Below, piece after piece: positions 43,464 through 52,914 of a DNA stretch of 64,000 nt (positions are counted from its first letter, which is position 1; every line of letters begins with the position of its first letter). Position numbers and translations under genes: made by a program. The notes beneath the pieces were generated by a model. The model was not told the origin of the DNA and searched no databases. It saw only the letters and a list, made by a program, of their open reading frames with translations. The stretch lies in assembly GCF_002091755.1 (NCBI RefSeq), contig NZ_BDAI01000002.1:310001-374000 (forward strand), given 5' to 3'. The DNA is from Pseudomonas nitroreducens NBRC 12694. GTDB taxonomy: Bacteria; Pseudomonadota; Gammaproteobacteria; Pseudomonadales; Pseudomonadaceae.

Positions 43464-44605
43464 ACAAGCCCGTCTACATTTCCGGCGTGGCGATGACGCC
43501 GTTTGGCCGTCCGAACGCCTCCATGCAGGACCTCACCCAGCAGGCTGTATTGCAGGCCCTGACCGACGCTGGCGTCGAGCTGCACGAGCCGCAGGCGTTC
43601 TATGCGTGCAACGTCTTCGGCGGCATGGTCCTGGGCCAGGTACTGCTGCGTGATCTCGGGCTTTCCGGCCTGCCGATCTACAACGTCGAAAACGCCTGCG
43701 CCAGCGGTGCCACTGGCGTGCATCTGGCCTGCCATGCGCTGCAGGCGGGCATCTACGACACTGTGGTGGTGTTCGGCGTGGAGAAGCTCACCGCCTTGGG
43801 CGGCGGGACCATTCCGCTGCAGCGCAACGACTACATGACCGAGCTCTATGCCCGTGCCGGCATGGCGTTGCCGGCGATCTACGCCATGCGCGCCACCCGC
43901 TACCTGCACGAATTCGGCGTGAGCGCCGACGTGTTGGGCGAGGTGGCGGTGAAGAACCGCCGCCATGGTGCGCTCAATCCCTACGCGCAGACCCGTACCG
44001 AGGTATCCCTCGATGAGGTGATGAACTCGCGGATGGTCTTCGATCCGCTGACGCTGCTGCAGTGCTGCCCGTCAGCGGTGGACGGCGCGGCAGCGCTGGT
44101 GCTGACCACTCGCAAGCCGCAGCAGGCGCGCCCGGTACGGGTGATGGCCTCGGTGATCCAGTCCGGCCGTGCCGAGGAACCGGACGATGACATCCTGTCA
44201 GCCGAGATCACCGCCCGCGCCGCCACGCTGGCCTATCAGCAGGCGGGCGTGAAGCCGGCCGATATCGATGTCATCGAGTTGCACGACGCCTTCAGCATCG
44301 CCGAACTCATCTACTACAACGCCCTGGGTCTGTGCGGCCGCGGTGAGGCTCACGAGCTGCTGAAAAGCGGTGCCACCAGCCTGGGTGGCAAGACAGTGGT
44401 GAACCCCTCCGGCGGCCTGCTCGCCAAGGGCCACCCACTGGGCGCCACCGGCGTCGCACAGATGGTCGAGGCGGTCTGGCAGCTGCAACAGCGTGCCGGC
44501 GAACGCCAGGCCGATGGCGCCGAGCTGGCGCTGACCCAATGCACCGGCGGCGGCATCGCCGGCGTCGATCACGCGGCGTCCGCCGTACACATTCTGGGTG
44601 TTTGA
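43460..44605 (+). CDS. SCP2-type thiolase/aldolase coupled to DUF35
   Basis: 381-aa thiolase-fold enzyme of the SCPx/lipid-transfer group. Cys80 is in YNVENACASGATGVHLA, and VNPSGGLLAKGHPLGATGVAQM is the His block. It ends with CTGGGIAGVDHAAS. GGAGG is directly upstream of ATG 43460, which overlaps the DUF35 stop by 4 bp. In steroid side-chain loss (Ltp2) and ibuprofen deacylation (IpfD), proteins of this family with a DUF35 partner break a carbon-carbon bond by retro-aldol or deacylation chemistry. I infer the same for this pair; an ordinary thiolase role is not excluded. Confidence 0.91.
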   Translation: MNKPVYISGVAMTPFGRPNASMQDLTQQAVLQALTDAGVELHEPQAFYACNVFGGMVLGQVLLRDLGLSGLPIYNVENACASGATGVHLACHALQAGIYDTVVVFGVEKLTALGGGTIPLQRNDYMTELYARAGMALPAIYAMRATRYLHEFGVSADVLGEVAVKNRRHGALNPYAQTRTEVSLDEVMNSRMVFDPLTLLQCCPSAVDGAAALVLTTRKPQQARPVRVMASVIQSGRAEEPDDDILSAEITARAATLAYQQAGVKPADIDVIELHDAFSIAELIYYNALGLCGRGEAHELLKSGATSLGGKTVVNPSGGLLAKGHPLGATGVAQMVEAVWQLQQRAGERQADGAELALTQCTGGGIAGVDHAASAVHILGV

Positions 44606-44614
44606 GGAATTTCC

Positions 44615-45361
44615 ATGAGCAAGCAAGTTGCAATCGTTACCGGCGGCGCCCAGGGCATCGGCCTGGGCCTGACCCGAGCACTGTTGAGTGCCGGTTATGC
44701 GGTGGCCATGTTCGATCTCAATAGCGAGGCCATGGACAAACTGGTCGCGGAAGCGGGCGCCCAGGCGCAGAACCTGATGGGCGTGAAGGTCGACGTGACC
44801 AGCGCCGAGCAGGTCAACGCTGCCGTGGCGCAGGTCGCCGCGCGCTGGAAGGCGCCGGACCTGCTGGTGAACAATGCCGGCCTCACCCGTGACAAGCGCC
44901 TGGTGAACATGAGCGAGGCGGACTGGGACCTGGTACTGGATGTCAATCTCAAGTCGCAGTTCCTCTGCGCCAAGGCCGTCGTGCCGGGGATGATCGAGCA
45001 GGGCTTCGGGCGCATCGTCAATATCTCATCGCGCGCCTGGCTCGGTGGCTTCGGCCAGGCCAACTACTCGGCGGCGAAGGGTGGCGTGATCAGCCTCACG
45101 CGCACCCTGGCGATCGAGTTGGCCAAGCATGGCATCACCGCCAATGCCATCGCTCCGGGCGCCATCGACACACCGATCCTCGCACCGCTCTCCGACGAGC
45201 AACGGGCGAAGATCATGGCGACCATTCCCGTGGGCCGCATCGGCAAGCCCGAGGATATCGCCCATGCGGTACTGATGTTCGCCGACCCGAAGGCGTCCTA
45301 CATCACCGGCCAGACGCTGTACGTCTGTGGCGGCCGTTCCCTGTCCAGTCCGAGCGCGTAA
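44615..45361 (+). CDS. SDR dehydrogenase (FabG-like)
   Basis: 248-aa short-chain dehydrogenase. Cofactor loop VTGGAQGIGLGL, NNAGLTRDKRL, catalytic Ser in NISSRAWLG, Tyr/Lys in YSAAKGG. The C-terminal GQTLYVCGGRSLSS is typical. SD GAGGAA precedes ATG 44615 by 5 nt. It is 9 bp after the thiolase and 3 bp before the hydratase gene. It most likely oxidises a 3-hydroxyacyl-CoA of the pathway; a cyclic alcohol is another option. Confidence 0.91.
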   Translation: MSKQVAIVTGGAQGIGLGLTRALLSAGYAVAMFDLNSEAMDKLVAEAGAQAQNLMGVKVDVTSAEQVNAAVAQVAARWKAPDLLVNNAGLTRDKRLVNMSEADWDLVLDVNLKSQFLCAKAVVPGMIEQGFGRIVNISSRAWLGGFGQANYSAAKGGVISLTRTLAIELAKHGITANAIAPGAIDTPILAPLSDEQRAKIMATIPVGRIGKPEDIAHAVLMFADPKASYITGQTLYVCGGRSLSSPSA

Positions 45362-45364
45362 GCC

Positions 45365-46168
45365 ATGGCGATCCAGTTCCAGATCATCGGCCACGTGGCG
45401 CTCATCACCCTGGATGCGCCCGAATCCATGAACGCCCTGACCATCGGCGATCTGCGCCATCTGCGCAAGGCGCTGAACACCGCGCAGGATGACGACCAGG
45501 TGCGCGTCATCGTTCTGACCGGCGCCGGCGACAAGGCGTTCTGCACCGGCGCCAACCTCAAGGCGACGCTGCCGCCGTCCACGGGCTTCGCCAGCGGTTA
45601 CTTCAAGAGCCGCGCGGCGGAGGCCGAGGAGGGCGGCTACACACGGCTGATCGACCTCGGCGACCTGGAAATCTGGAAACCGATGATCGCCGCCATCCAT
45701 GGCTATTGCCTGGGGGGCGGCCTGGAGCTGGCGCTGCAGTGCGACCTGCGCATTGCCAGCGACGAAGCGTCTTTCGCTCTGCCCGAAGCCAAGGTGGCCA
45801 GCGTTCCGGCGGTGGGTGGCGTGCAGTACCTGATGCGTGCGGTACCCTCCGCCCACGCGATGAAGTTGGCACTGACCGGCGAGCGCATCGGCGCGGAGGA
45901 AGCCTTGCGCATCGGCCTGATCAGCGACTGCGTGCCGCGGGAGGGCCTGCTGCCGCTGGTCATGCAACTGGCCGAGCGGATTGCCGCCAATGGCCCACTG
46001 GCGGTCCAGGCGATCAAGCGCCTGGCGGTGGAAACCAGCCACATGGCGCCGCGCGATTTCGTCGCCCAGTCCAACCTGCATTGGGGCCTGCTGCGCGACA
46101 GCAAGGACCGTATCGAAGGCCGCAAGGCTTTCGCCGAAAAACGCTCGCCGAAATACACCGGCGCCTGA
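45365..46168 (+). CDS. Enoyl-CoA hydratase (both catalytic Glu present)
   Basis: 267-aa crotonase-family protein. Oxyanion segments are AFCTGANLKATL and GYCLGGGLELALQCD. The glutamates corresponding to E144 (GGGLELALQ) and E164 (LPEAKVASVP) of crotonase are kept, so real hydratase activity is expected, in contrast to the PaaG-like protein at 36675-37502. Translation likely depends on the previous gene, as only 3 bp separate them. It supplies the hydration step for one beta-oxidation branch of this operon. Confidence 0.92.
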   Translation: MAIQFQIIGHVALITLDAPESMNALTIGDLRHLRKALNTAQDDDQVRVIVLTGAGDKAFCTGANLKATLPPSTGFASGYFKSRAAEAEEGGYTRLIDLGDLEIWKPMIAAIHGYCLGGGLELALQCDLRIASDEASFALPEAKVASVPAVGGVQYLMRAVPSAHAMKLALTGERIGAEEALRIGLISDCVPREGLLPLVMQLAERIAANGPLAVQAIKRLAVETSHMAPRDFVAQSNLHWGLLRDSKDRIEGRKAFAEKRSPKYTGA

Positions 46169-46189
46169 GCCCGTCAACGAGTTCCCACG

Positions 46190-47344
46190 ATGAATTTCGC
46201 GCCTAACGAATCCCAGGAAATGATGATCGATGCGGCCAAGCGCATGGTGCGCGACCGTATCGATCCGGTGCTCTCTCGTCACCCCGTGGATAAGCCGCTA
46301 CCCAAGGCGGCCATGCTGGAAATCTATGCCGCGCTGGCCGAGTTGGGCATCACCGCGCCGCGCCTGCCGGTGGAAGTCGGCGGCGGTGGGCTGAAGATGC
46401 TCGACTACGGGCTGATCCTCGAACAACTGCCGGCCATCGTCGCGTTGTCGCTGATCTCCCATGAAGGCACCGTGGCGCGCATCTACTCCGGCTGTCCGGA
46501 GGCGATTGCCGCGCAGTACCTGCCAGACCTGATCGCCGGGCGCAAGATCGCCTGCACCGCCAACTCCGAAGTGAACGCCGGCTCCGACTCCAATGCGGTG
46601 AAGACCCGTATCCGTGTCGAGGGCGAACACGCCTACATCACGGGGCGCAAGATCTGGATCACCAACGCCTCGGTGTGCGACGTGCTCAACGTCTCTTGCA
46701 CCCTGGGCAACGACGAGCGCGGCCGGCCTATCGCCCAGCGCGCGTTGGTCGACCGCAGTCAGTCGCAGGTCGAGGTGCGCGAAATCGGTGTCACCGGCTT
46801 GCAGCAGGGGCACTTGAGCGAGGTGGTCCTCGAGGAGACGCGCATTCCGCGCAGCCACCTGATCGGCGAGGCGGGCGACGCGGCCAAGACGCTCACCGTC
46901 GGCTGGAATGGCAACCGTCCGCTGATTGGCCTGATGTGCGTGCACCTGGCGCAGAAGGCTTTCGAGATGTGCGTCGAGTACACCCGCGTACGCGAGCAGT
47001 TCGGCAAGCCGCTGGCCGCGCACCAACTGGTGCAGCAGGACCTGGCCGACATGGAGACCCTGATCGTCACCTCGCGCCTGCTCTGCTACCAGGCGCTGGA
47101 CGCCATGGACCGCGGCCAGCGCGCCAACGGCACCTCGGCCATGGCCAAGCGCTACGCCACCCAGGCCTGCGAGCGCGCGCTGGGCTTGGCGATGCAACTG
47201 CACGGCGGCATGGGCATCACTGAGGAACTGGGCATCGAGCGCATGTGGCGTGATGCCCGGATGTTCCAGGTGCCCGACGGCATGAACGGCATCCTGGCGC
47301 TGATCCAGGGCCGCGAGATCACTGGCCTCAGCGCATTCCGCTGA
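46190..47344 (+). CDS. Acyl-CoA dehydrogenase with Asp at the catalytic position
   Basis: 384-aa ACAD-family flavoprotein. CTANSEVNAGSDSNAVKTRI and RKIWITNASVCDVL are the FAD/substrate region. The C-terminal loop equivalent to IYEGT reads VPDGMNGILALIQG, with Asp363 in the place of the Glu base. The substrate block CTANSEVNAGSDSN differs from the common AxTEPxxGSD, a hint of unusual specificity. It lies 22 bp after the hydratase gene and 36 bp before the MFE2-like SDR. It is probably a dehydrogenase for a bulky or branched acyl-CoA; activity with Asp is plausible but not shown. Confidence 0.9.
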   Translation: MNFAPNESQEMMIDAAKRMVRDRIDPVLSRHPVDKPLPKAAMLEIYAALAELGITAPRLPVEVGGGGLKMLDYGLILEQLPAIVALSLISHEGTVARIYSGCPEAIAAQYLPDLIAGRKIACTANSEVNAGSDSNAVKTRIRVEGEHAYITGRKIWITNASVCDVLNVSCTLGNDERGRPIAQRALVDRSQSQVEVREIGVTGLQQGHLSEVVLEETRIPRSHLIGEAGDAAKTLTVGWNGNRPLIGLMCVHLAQKAFEMCVEYTRVREQFGKPLAAHQLVQQDLADMETLIVTSRLLCYQALDAMDRGQRANGTSAMAKRYATQACERALGLAMQLHGGMGITEELGIERMWRDARMFQVPDGMNGILALIQGREITGLSAFR

Positions 47345-47379
47345 GAGCCGCACAGAACAAGAATACGAGGGAGCAATCG

Positions 47380-48297
47380 ATGAGTTCGCAGATGATGGAA
47401 GGCAAGGTCGTCATCGTCACCGGTTCCGGCCGGGGCATCGGCCGCGAGATGGCGCTGCAGATGGCCGCGCAGGGCGCGCGCGTGGTGGTCAACGACGTTG
47501 GTGTCAGCGTGACCGGGGCTGCCGATGATGAAGACCCCGGCCGCGAGGTGGTGGACGCGATCCACTCGGCGGGTGGCGAGGCGGTATTGAGCCGCGACAG
47601 CGTGTCGGAATGGGACAGCGCGCAGCGTATCGTTCAGCAGGCGCTGGACAGTTTCGGCCGAGTCGACGCGGTGGTGAACAATGCCGGTATCCTGCGTGAC
47701 CGCATCTTCCATCAGATGAGTCCGGAAGAGTTCGATGCGGTGATCAAGGTGCACCTGTACGGCAGCTTCTACATGAGCCGCGCGGCCATCACCCATTTCC
47801 GTGAGCAGAAGTCCGGCGCCTTCGTGCACATGACCTCCACTTCGGGTCTGGTCGGCAATGTCGGCCAGGCCAACTACGCGGCGGCCAAGCTGGGGATCGT
47901 CGGTCTGTCCAAGTCCATCGCCCTGGACGGCGCGCGCTACGGCGTGCGCTCGAACTGCATCTCGCCCTTTGCCTGGAGCCGCATGGTCGGCTCGATTCCC
48001 GCTGCTGATCCGGCCCAGGCCGCACGGGTGGAAAAGATCAAGTCGATGACGCCGGCGCCGATCGCCGCCATGGCCACCTTCCTGGCCAGCGATGCAGCGG
48101 CCAGCGTCAACGGGCAGATCTTCACCGTGCGCAAGAACGAAGTCTTCCTGATGAGCCAGCCGCGGCCGATTCGCTCGCTGCACCGTGCCGAAGGCTGGAC
48201 GCCGGAGTCGTTGGCCGAGCATCTGCTGCCGGCTTTTACGCCATCCTTCCTGCCGCTGGAAGTGTCGAGCAACGTGTTTGGCTGGGACCCGGTCTGA
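47380..48297 (+). CDS. SDR, MFE2/HSD17B4-like 3-hydroxyacyl-CoA dehydrogenase
   Basis: 305-aa short-chain dehydrogenase. Cofactor loop VTGSGRGIGREM, VVVNDVGVSVTG, NNAGILRDRIFHQMSPEEFD (the LRDRxFxxM pattern of peroxisomal multifunctional enzyme 2), catalytic Ser in TSTSGLVGN, Tyr/Lys in YAAAKLG. About 50 extra C-terminal residues follow GQIFTVRKNEVFLMSQPRP. MFE2 enzymes oxidise (R)-3-hydroxyacyl-CoA with branched or bile-acid side chains, the product of MaoC hydratases, which fits the MaoC pair in the other arm. Confidence 0.91.
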   Translation: MSSQMMEGKVVIVTGSGRGIGREMALQMAAQGARVVVNDVGVSVTGAADDEDPGREVVDAIHSAGGEAVLSRDSVSEWDSAQRIVQQALDSFGRVDAVVNNAGILRDRIFHQMSPEEFDAVIKVHLYGSFYMSRAAITHFREQKSGAFVHMTSTSGLVGNVGQANYAAAKLGIVGLSKSIALDGARYGVRSNCISPFAWSRMVGSIPAADPAQAARVEKIKSMTPAPIAAMATFLASDAAASVNGQIFTVRKNEVFLMSQPRPIRSLHRAEGWTPESLAEHLLPAFTPSFLPLEVSSNVFGWDPV

Positions 48298-48307
48298 GGA
48301 GCGCACC

Positions 48308-49540
48308 ATGGATTTCACGATTCCCGATGAGTGGGTCGCGGTTGGCGATGCCCTGATCCGCTTCATCCAGCAGGAAGTCGAGCCGCTGGAGAAGCAGCAT
48401 GCCGTGCTGCTGCACAACGAACGCAAGTTGTACACCGAAGAAGGCCGCTACGCGCCGGAGCTGATGGCGCTACGCGCCCGCGTCCGTCAGTTGTCCGCCG
48501 AGGCCGGCTTCTACACGGCGCTGGGCGATGAGTCGCTGGGTGGCGGTGGGCTCGGCGCCCAGGTCTCGGTCTACATCCAGGAGCGTCTCAATGCCCACGT
48601 CGGCCCGTCGCGACAGCTGATCCAGACGGTGATCCTGCCATCGCCCTTCACCAATGGTTTGACGCCGGTGCTCAAGCATATGGACCCGAAGGTGCTGGCG
48701 GATTATCTGCCAGGCATCGCCAGTGGCGAGAAGACAATGTGCTTCGGCCTGAGCGAGCCGGATGCCGGCTCCGACGTCATGGCCATGCGCACCCGTGCGG
48801 TACGCGATGGCGACCATTGGGTGATCAACGGCACCAAGCAGTGGATTACCAACGCGCCTTATGCCGACTACGCGATGATTTTCGCCGTCACCGACGAAGA
48901 GAAGGCCAAGGCAGGGAAGGGCGGCATCAGCGGTTTCTTCCTGCCAACCGATACACCCGGTTTTTCCGTGCCGAGTGTCATCCCAACCATGGGGCACCTG
49001 GGCGCAGATATCGGCATTGTCAGCCTGGACAATGTACGGGTGCCGCACAGTCATCTCATCGGCCCACAGGACAAGGGGCTGAGCGTGGCGCTGGATGGCG
49101 TGAATGCCGGCCGCCTGAGCATGGCGGCGTCCTGTCTGGGACTGGCGCGCTGGGCACTGGACCAGGCGCTGGACTACGCCAAGGTCCGCAAGACCTTCGG
49201 CAAGCCGATCGCCGAGCACCAGATGGTGCAGGCCATGCTGGCCGAGTGCGCCATGGACATCTATGCGGTGAAGAGCATGGTCAGCCATTGCGCCTGGCTG
49301 ATTGATCAGGACATGCCTGCGACCAAGGAAGTTTCCATCGTCAAGGCGTCCTCCACCGAGGCATTGTGCCGCGTGATGGACCGCTGCATGCAGATCCACG
49401 GCGGCATGGGGCTGACCAACGAGTTGCGCCTGGAGGAAGGTTTCCGCTTCGCTCGCACCATGCGTATTCCCGACGGCACCTCGGAAATCCAGCGACGCAC
49501 CATCGCCCGACGGTTGCTCGATGGCGATACGCGCTTCTGA
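48308..49540 (+). CDS. Acyl-CoA dehydrogenase (PDGTSEIQ type)
   Basis: 410-aa ACAD. FAD/substrate block FGLSEPDAGSDVMAMRT; QWITNAPYADYAMIF; C-terminal RIPDGTSEIQRRTIARRLL, with Asp389 in place of the usual Glu base, as in ACAD10/11-like branches. ATG 48308 gives MDFTIPDEWVAVGDALIRF; the longer open frame begins inside the preceding SDR gene and is not coding. SD GAGGAGCG precedes. Spacing of 10 bp to the SDR and 49 bp to the CoA ligase shows one transcript. Probably acts on a different chain-length intermediate from the ACAD at 46190. Confidence 0.92.
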   Translation: MDFTIPDEWVAVGDALIRFIQQEVEPLEKQHAVLLHNERKLYTEEGRYAPELMALRARVRQLSAEAGFYTALGDESLGGGGLGAQVSVYIQERLNAHVGPSRQLIQTVILPSPFTNGLTPVLKHMDPKVLADYLPGIASGEKTMCFGLSEPDAGSDVMAMRTRAVRDGDHWVINGTKQWITNAPYADYAMIFAVTDEEKAKAGKGGISGFFLPTDTPGFSVPSVIPTMGHLGADIGIVSLDNVRVPHSHLIGPQDKGLSVALDGVNAGRLSMAASCLGLARWALDQALDYAKVRKTFGKPIAEHQMVQAMLAECAMDIYAVKSMVSHCAWLIDQDMPATKEVSIVKASSTEALCRVMDRCMQIHGGMGLTNELRLEEGFRFARTMRIPDGTSEIQRRTIARRLLDGDTRF

Positions 49541-49589
49541 CCGATAATTCCAACAAGCGGGCCACAACCCGCGATAGGAGGCTTTCTTC

Positions 49590-51317
49590 ATGGCCTACAG
49601 CCATCCCTGCCCAACGGCGCCCGGGGTGATCGAGCGCCCGTCCGGACCGCTACGCGTCGACCCGCGCCACGCCGCGAATCTTCCGACGCGACAGGTGCAC
49701 ATCCCCGAGACGAGTATCTTCTCGCACCTGGAAACAGCTGCCCGGCGTTACCCAGGCAAGACCGCGGTGCAGTTCTTCGGCGCCGCCTATCGCTACGCCG
49801 AACTGCTGCGTGACGCCGAGCGGATGGCCGGCTACCTGCAGAACGTCTGCGGGGTGGAGCGCGGCGACCGGGTCGTGGTGTTCAGCCAGAACTGCCCGCA
49901 GTACATTGCCGCGTACTTCGCCATCCTGCGCGCCGATGCCGTGCTGGTGCCGGCCAATGCCATGCTCCGGCTCGACGAAATGGAGCATATCGTCAGCGAC
50001 AGCGGCGCCGTGGCAGCCTTCGTCGCCGAAGAGCTGGTGGAGCAGGTCGCGCCGCTGATCGGGCGCACCTCGCTGCGCCATGTGATCGTGCATGCCTACG
50101 GCGATGCGTTGGGCGAGGATGATGCGGGCCTGGCTGTGCCGGACTGGGTGCGTCGGCCGTCATCGACCGAGTCCCTGTTCGCCGGTGGCGAGCGCTGGAC
50201 GGCCGCCCTGGCCCAGGAGCACGCGCCGGCGCCACACCGGGCCGGGCCGGATGATCTGTGCATGCTGCCCTACACCTCGGGCACCACCGGCAAACCCAAG
50301 GCGTGCGTGCACACGCACCGCACCGTCAGCACCTCGTTCGTCGGGGGGAGCCTCTGGCGGCCCACCAATGCTTCCTCGGTGTTCCTCGCGGTGGCCCCGC
50401 TGTTCCACCTGCTGGGCCTGCAGACCAACGTCAACGCGGCGATCTTCAATGGCGCCACCATCGTGCTGATGCCGCGCTGGGACCGCGAGACCGCTGCCAC
50501 GCTGATCGAGCGCCATGGGGTGACCTTCTGGGCGGCGCTGCCCACCATGCTGGTGGACTTCTTTGCCCTGCCGGGCATCGAGCAGCGCGACCTGTCGAGC
50601 CTGGCAATCATCACCGGCGGCGGGGCGGCGACACCGCAGCACATCAATGACCTGCTGAAGAATCGCTACGGCCTGGACTACATCGAAGGCTACGGCCTGA
50701 CCGAGACCGCCTCGTTCCTCTGCACCAATCCGTTGTTCAGGCCCAAGCGCGGTTGCCTGGGTATTCCGACCTATGGCGTGGACCTGCGCCTGCTCGATCC
50801 GGAAACACTGCAGCCGGTGCGCCAGGGCGACGTCGGCGAGATCGTCGCGCATGCCGCGCAGATCATGCTCGGCTACTGGAACAACCCCAGGGCCAACGCC
50901 GATACCTTCATCGTCATCGACGGCAAGCGCTTCCTGCGCACGGGCGACCTGGCAAGCATGGACGAGGACGGTTACCTGTTCATGCGCGACCGCCTCAAGC
51001 GAATGATCAATGCGTCGGGCTTCAAGGTCTGGCCGGCGGAAATCGAAGCGATGCTGCATACGCATCCGGCGATTTCCGAGGCTTGCGTGATCGCTGCTCC
51101 CGACCCGCATCGCGGGGAAACGGTGAAGGCCGTCGTCACCCTCAAGCCCGGTTCCCTCCTGGGCAGCGACGAGCTGCTCGCCTGGTGTCGCGAGCACATG
51201 GCGGTCTACAAGGCGCCGCGAGTGGTGCAGATCGTCGACAGCCTGCCGAAGAACGCCACCGGCAAGATCGCCTGGCGCGAACTGCAGGAACAGGAGATGG
51301 CCCGCTGCGCCAGTTGA
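49590..51317 (+). CDS. Acyl-CoA ligase 1 (AMP-forming, ANL superfamily)
   Basis: 575-aa acyl-adenylate-forming ligase. P-loop YTSGTTGKPKACVHTH, adenine block GYGLTETASF, hinge DRLKRMINASGFKVWPAEIE, and catalytic Lys region LPKNATGKIAWREL. About 45 extra N-terminal residues precede the core. It activates a carboxylic acid to its CoA thioester with ATP. Ribosome site AGGAGG is 8 nt upstream of the ATG. A second ligase follows directly; two ligases in one operon suggest two acid intermediates, e.g. the starting side-chain acid and a later ring-derived acid. Inference only. Confidence 0.93.
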   Translation: MAYSHPCPTAPGVIERPSGPLRVDPRHAANLPTRQVHIPETSIFSHLETAARRYPGKTAVQFFGAAYRYAELLRDAERMAGYLQNVCGVERGDRVVVFSQNCPQYIAAYFAILRADAVLVPANAMLRLDEMEHIVSDSGAVAAFVAEELVEQVAPLIGRTSLRHVIVHAYGDALGEDDAGLAVPDWVRRPSSTESLFAGGERWTAALAQEHAPAPHRAGPDDLCMLPYTSGTTGKPKACVHTHRTVSTSFVGGSLWRPTNASSVFLAVAPLFHLLGLQTNVNAAIFNGATIVLMPRWDRETAATLIERHGVTFWAALPTMLVDFFALPGIEQRDLSSLAIITGGGAATPQHINDLLKNRYGLDYIEGYGLTETASFLCTNPLFRPKRGCLGIPTYGVDLRLLDPETLQPVRQGDVGEIVAHAAQIMLGYWNNPRANADTFIVIDGKRFLRTGDLASMDEDGYLFMRDRLKRMINASGFKVWPAEIEAMLHTHPAISEACVIAAPDPHRGETVKAVVTLKPGSLLGSDELLAWCREHMAVYKAPRVVQIVDSLPKNATGKIAWRELQEQEMARCAS

Positions 51318-51357
51318 GCGCGCGGGTCCGATAACAACAATTCCAAGGACTCTCACC

Positions 51358-52914
51358 ATGTATCTGACGCAAGGTCTGCAGCGTTCGCTGCAGCAAACGC
51401 CTGACAAGATCGTCACCCTGTTCGGCGCCCGTCGCCGTACCTTCCGCGAATTCGGCGAGCGCGTCGCGCGCCTGGCCGGCGCGCTGCAACAGCTGGGCAT
51501 GGTACCTGGCGACCGGGTCAGCATGCTGGCGCTGAACTCGGACCGCTACCTGGAGTACATGCAGGGCACCTGGTGGGGCGGTGGCGTACTCAACCCCATC
51601 AACATCCGCTGGGCCGTGCCGGAGATCGCCTACTCCCTGGACGATTGCCACACCCGCTTCCTGCTGGTGGATGACTACTTCCTGCCGATGGTGGAGGAGA
51701 TTCGCCGCCAGGTTCGTGGCCCGCTGACGCTGATCTACGCTGGCGAGAAACAGGCACCGGCCGGCCTGCTCGATTACGAGACCCTGCTCGCCGAAGCCAG
51801 CCCCGTGGCGGATGCGGGCCGTGGCGGCGAAGACCTCGCCTGCATCATGTACACCGGCGGCACCACCGGCTTCCCCAAGGGGGTGATGCAGACCCACCTG
51901 AACCTGTGGTCCGCCTGCATCCAGCGTATGGCGGAAATCCACCAGAGCGCCGAACAGCGCGATCTGCACGTGATGCCGTTGTTTCACATCGCCGGTCTGG
52001 CCCGTGTGGTGTCGGGTTTCATCGCTGGCGGCTCGCATGTGATTCAGCCGACCTTCGATGCCACGGCAGTGCTCAAAGCCATCTCGCAAGAGGGTGTGAC
52101 CGACAGCATTCTGGTGCCGACCATGATTCTCGGCCTGCTGGCGCATCCGGAGTTCGACCGGTACGATTTGAGCTCGATGCAGCGCCTCACTTATGGCGCC
52201 TCTCCGACCGCCGGGGAGATGATCGAGCAGGTACTGGCAAAACTGCCGCACCTGCAGTTGTCGCATTCCTACGGCCTTACCGAAGCGTGCCCGATCGTCT
52301 CCACCAATCCGCCGCAGAACCATGGGCCGGAGGCACGCGAAAGTGGCCTGATCCGCTCCGTCGGGCGTGGCGGCCTGGGAGTCAACGTGATGATCGTCGA
52401 CGAGTCCGGCGTCGAGGTGCCGCGCGGAACTGTCGGTGAAATCATTGTCCGCGGTCCGAACATCATGGCCGGCTACTGGAACAAGCCGGAGGAAACCGCC
52501 AAGGCCCTGCGCGATGGCTGGCTGTTCACCGGCGATGGCGCCTATATGGACGAGCAGGGCTACCTGTTCATCGTCGACCGCCTCAAGGACATGATTGTCA
52601 GCGGTGGCGAGAACGTCTATTCCGCCGAAGTCGAGAACATCATCGCCCGCCATCCGGCGGTGCTGATGTGCGCGGTGATCGGCGTACCGCACGAGCAGTG
52701 GGGCGAAGCGGTGCATGCCATCGTGGTGCGCAAGCCCGGCGCACAGGTCAGCGAGGACGAGCTGCGCGGATACTGCCGCGAATATATCGCCAGCTACAAG
52801 TGCCCGAAATCGATGGAGTTCCGTGAAACACTGCCGCTCACCGGTGCCGGCAAGATTCTCAAGCGCGAACTGCGCGAGCCGTTCTGGGTGGGCAAGAGCC
52901 GGGCGGTGAACTGA
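51358..52914 (+). CDS. Acyl-CoA ligase 2 (AMP-forming, ANL superfamily)
   Basis: 518-aa acyl-CoA ligase, shorter than ligase 1. P-loop YTGGTTGFPKGVMQTH, adenine block HSYGLTEACP, hinge DRLKDMIVSGGENVYSAEVE, and Lys region LPLTGAGKILKREL. Sequence style is near FadD3/FadD13 or feruloyl-CoA-type ligases. Its stop overlaps the thioesterase start (TGATG). It probably activates a later acid intermediate, or is a back-up for ligase 1. Confidence 0.93.
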   Translation: MYLTQGLQRSLQQTPDKIVTLFGARRRTFREFGERVARLAGALQQLGMVPGDRVSMLALNSDRYLEYMQGTWWGGGVLNPINIRWAVPEIAYSLDDCHTRFLLVDDYFLPMVEEIRRQVRGPLTLIYAGEKQAPAGLLDYETLLAEASPVADAGRGGEDLACIMYTGGTTGFPKGVMQTHLNLWSACIQRMAEIHQSAEQRDLHVMPLFHIAGLARVVSGFIAGGSHVIQPTFDATAVLKAISQEGVTDSILVPTMILGLLAHPEFDRYDLSSMQRLTYGASPTAGEMIEQVLAKLPHLQLSHSYGLTEACPIVSTNPPQNHGPEARESGLIRSVGRGGLGVNVMIVDESGVEVPRGTVGEIIVRGPNIMAGYWNKPEETAKALRDGWLFTGDGAYMDEQGYLFIVDRLKDMIVSGGENVYSAEVENIIARHPAVLMCAVIGVPHEQWGEAVHAIVVRKPGAQVSEDELRGYCREYIASYKCPKSMEFRETLPLTGAGKILKRELREPFWVGKSRAVN

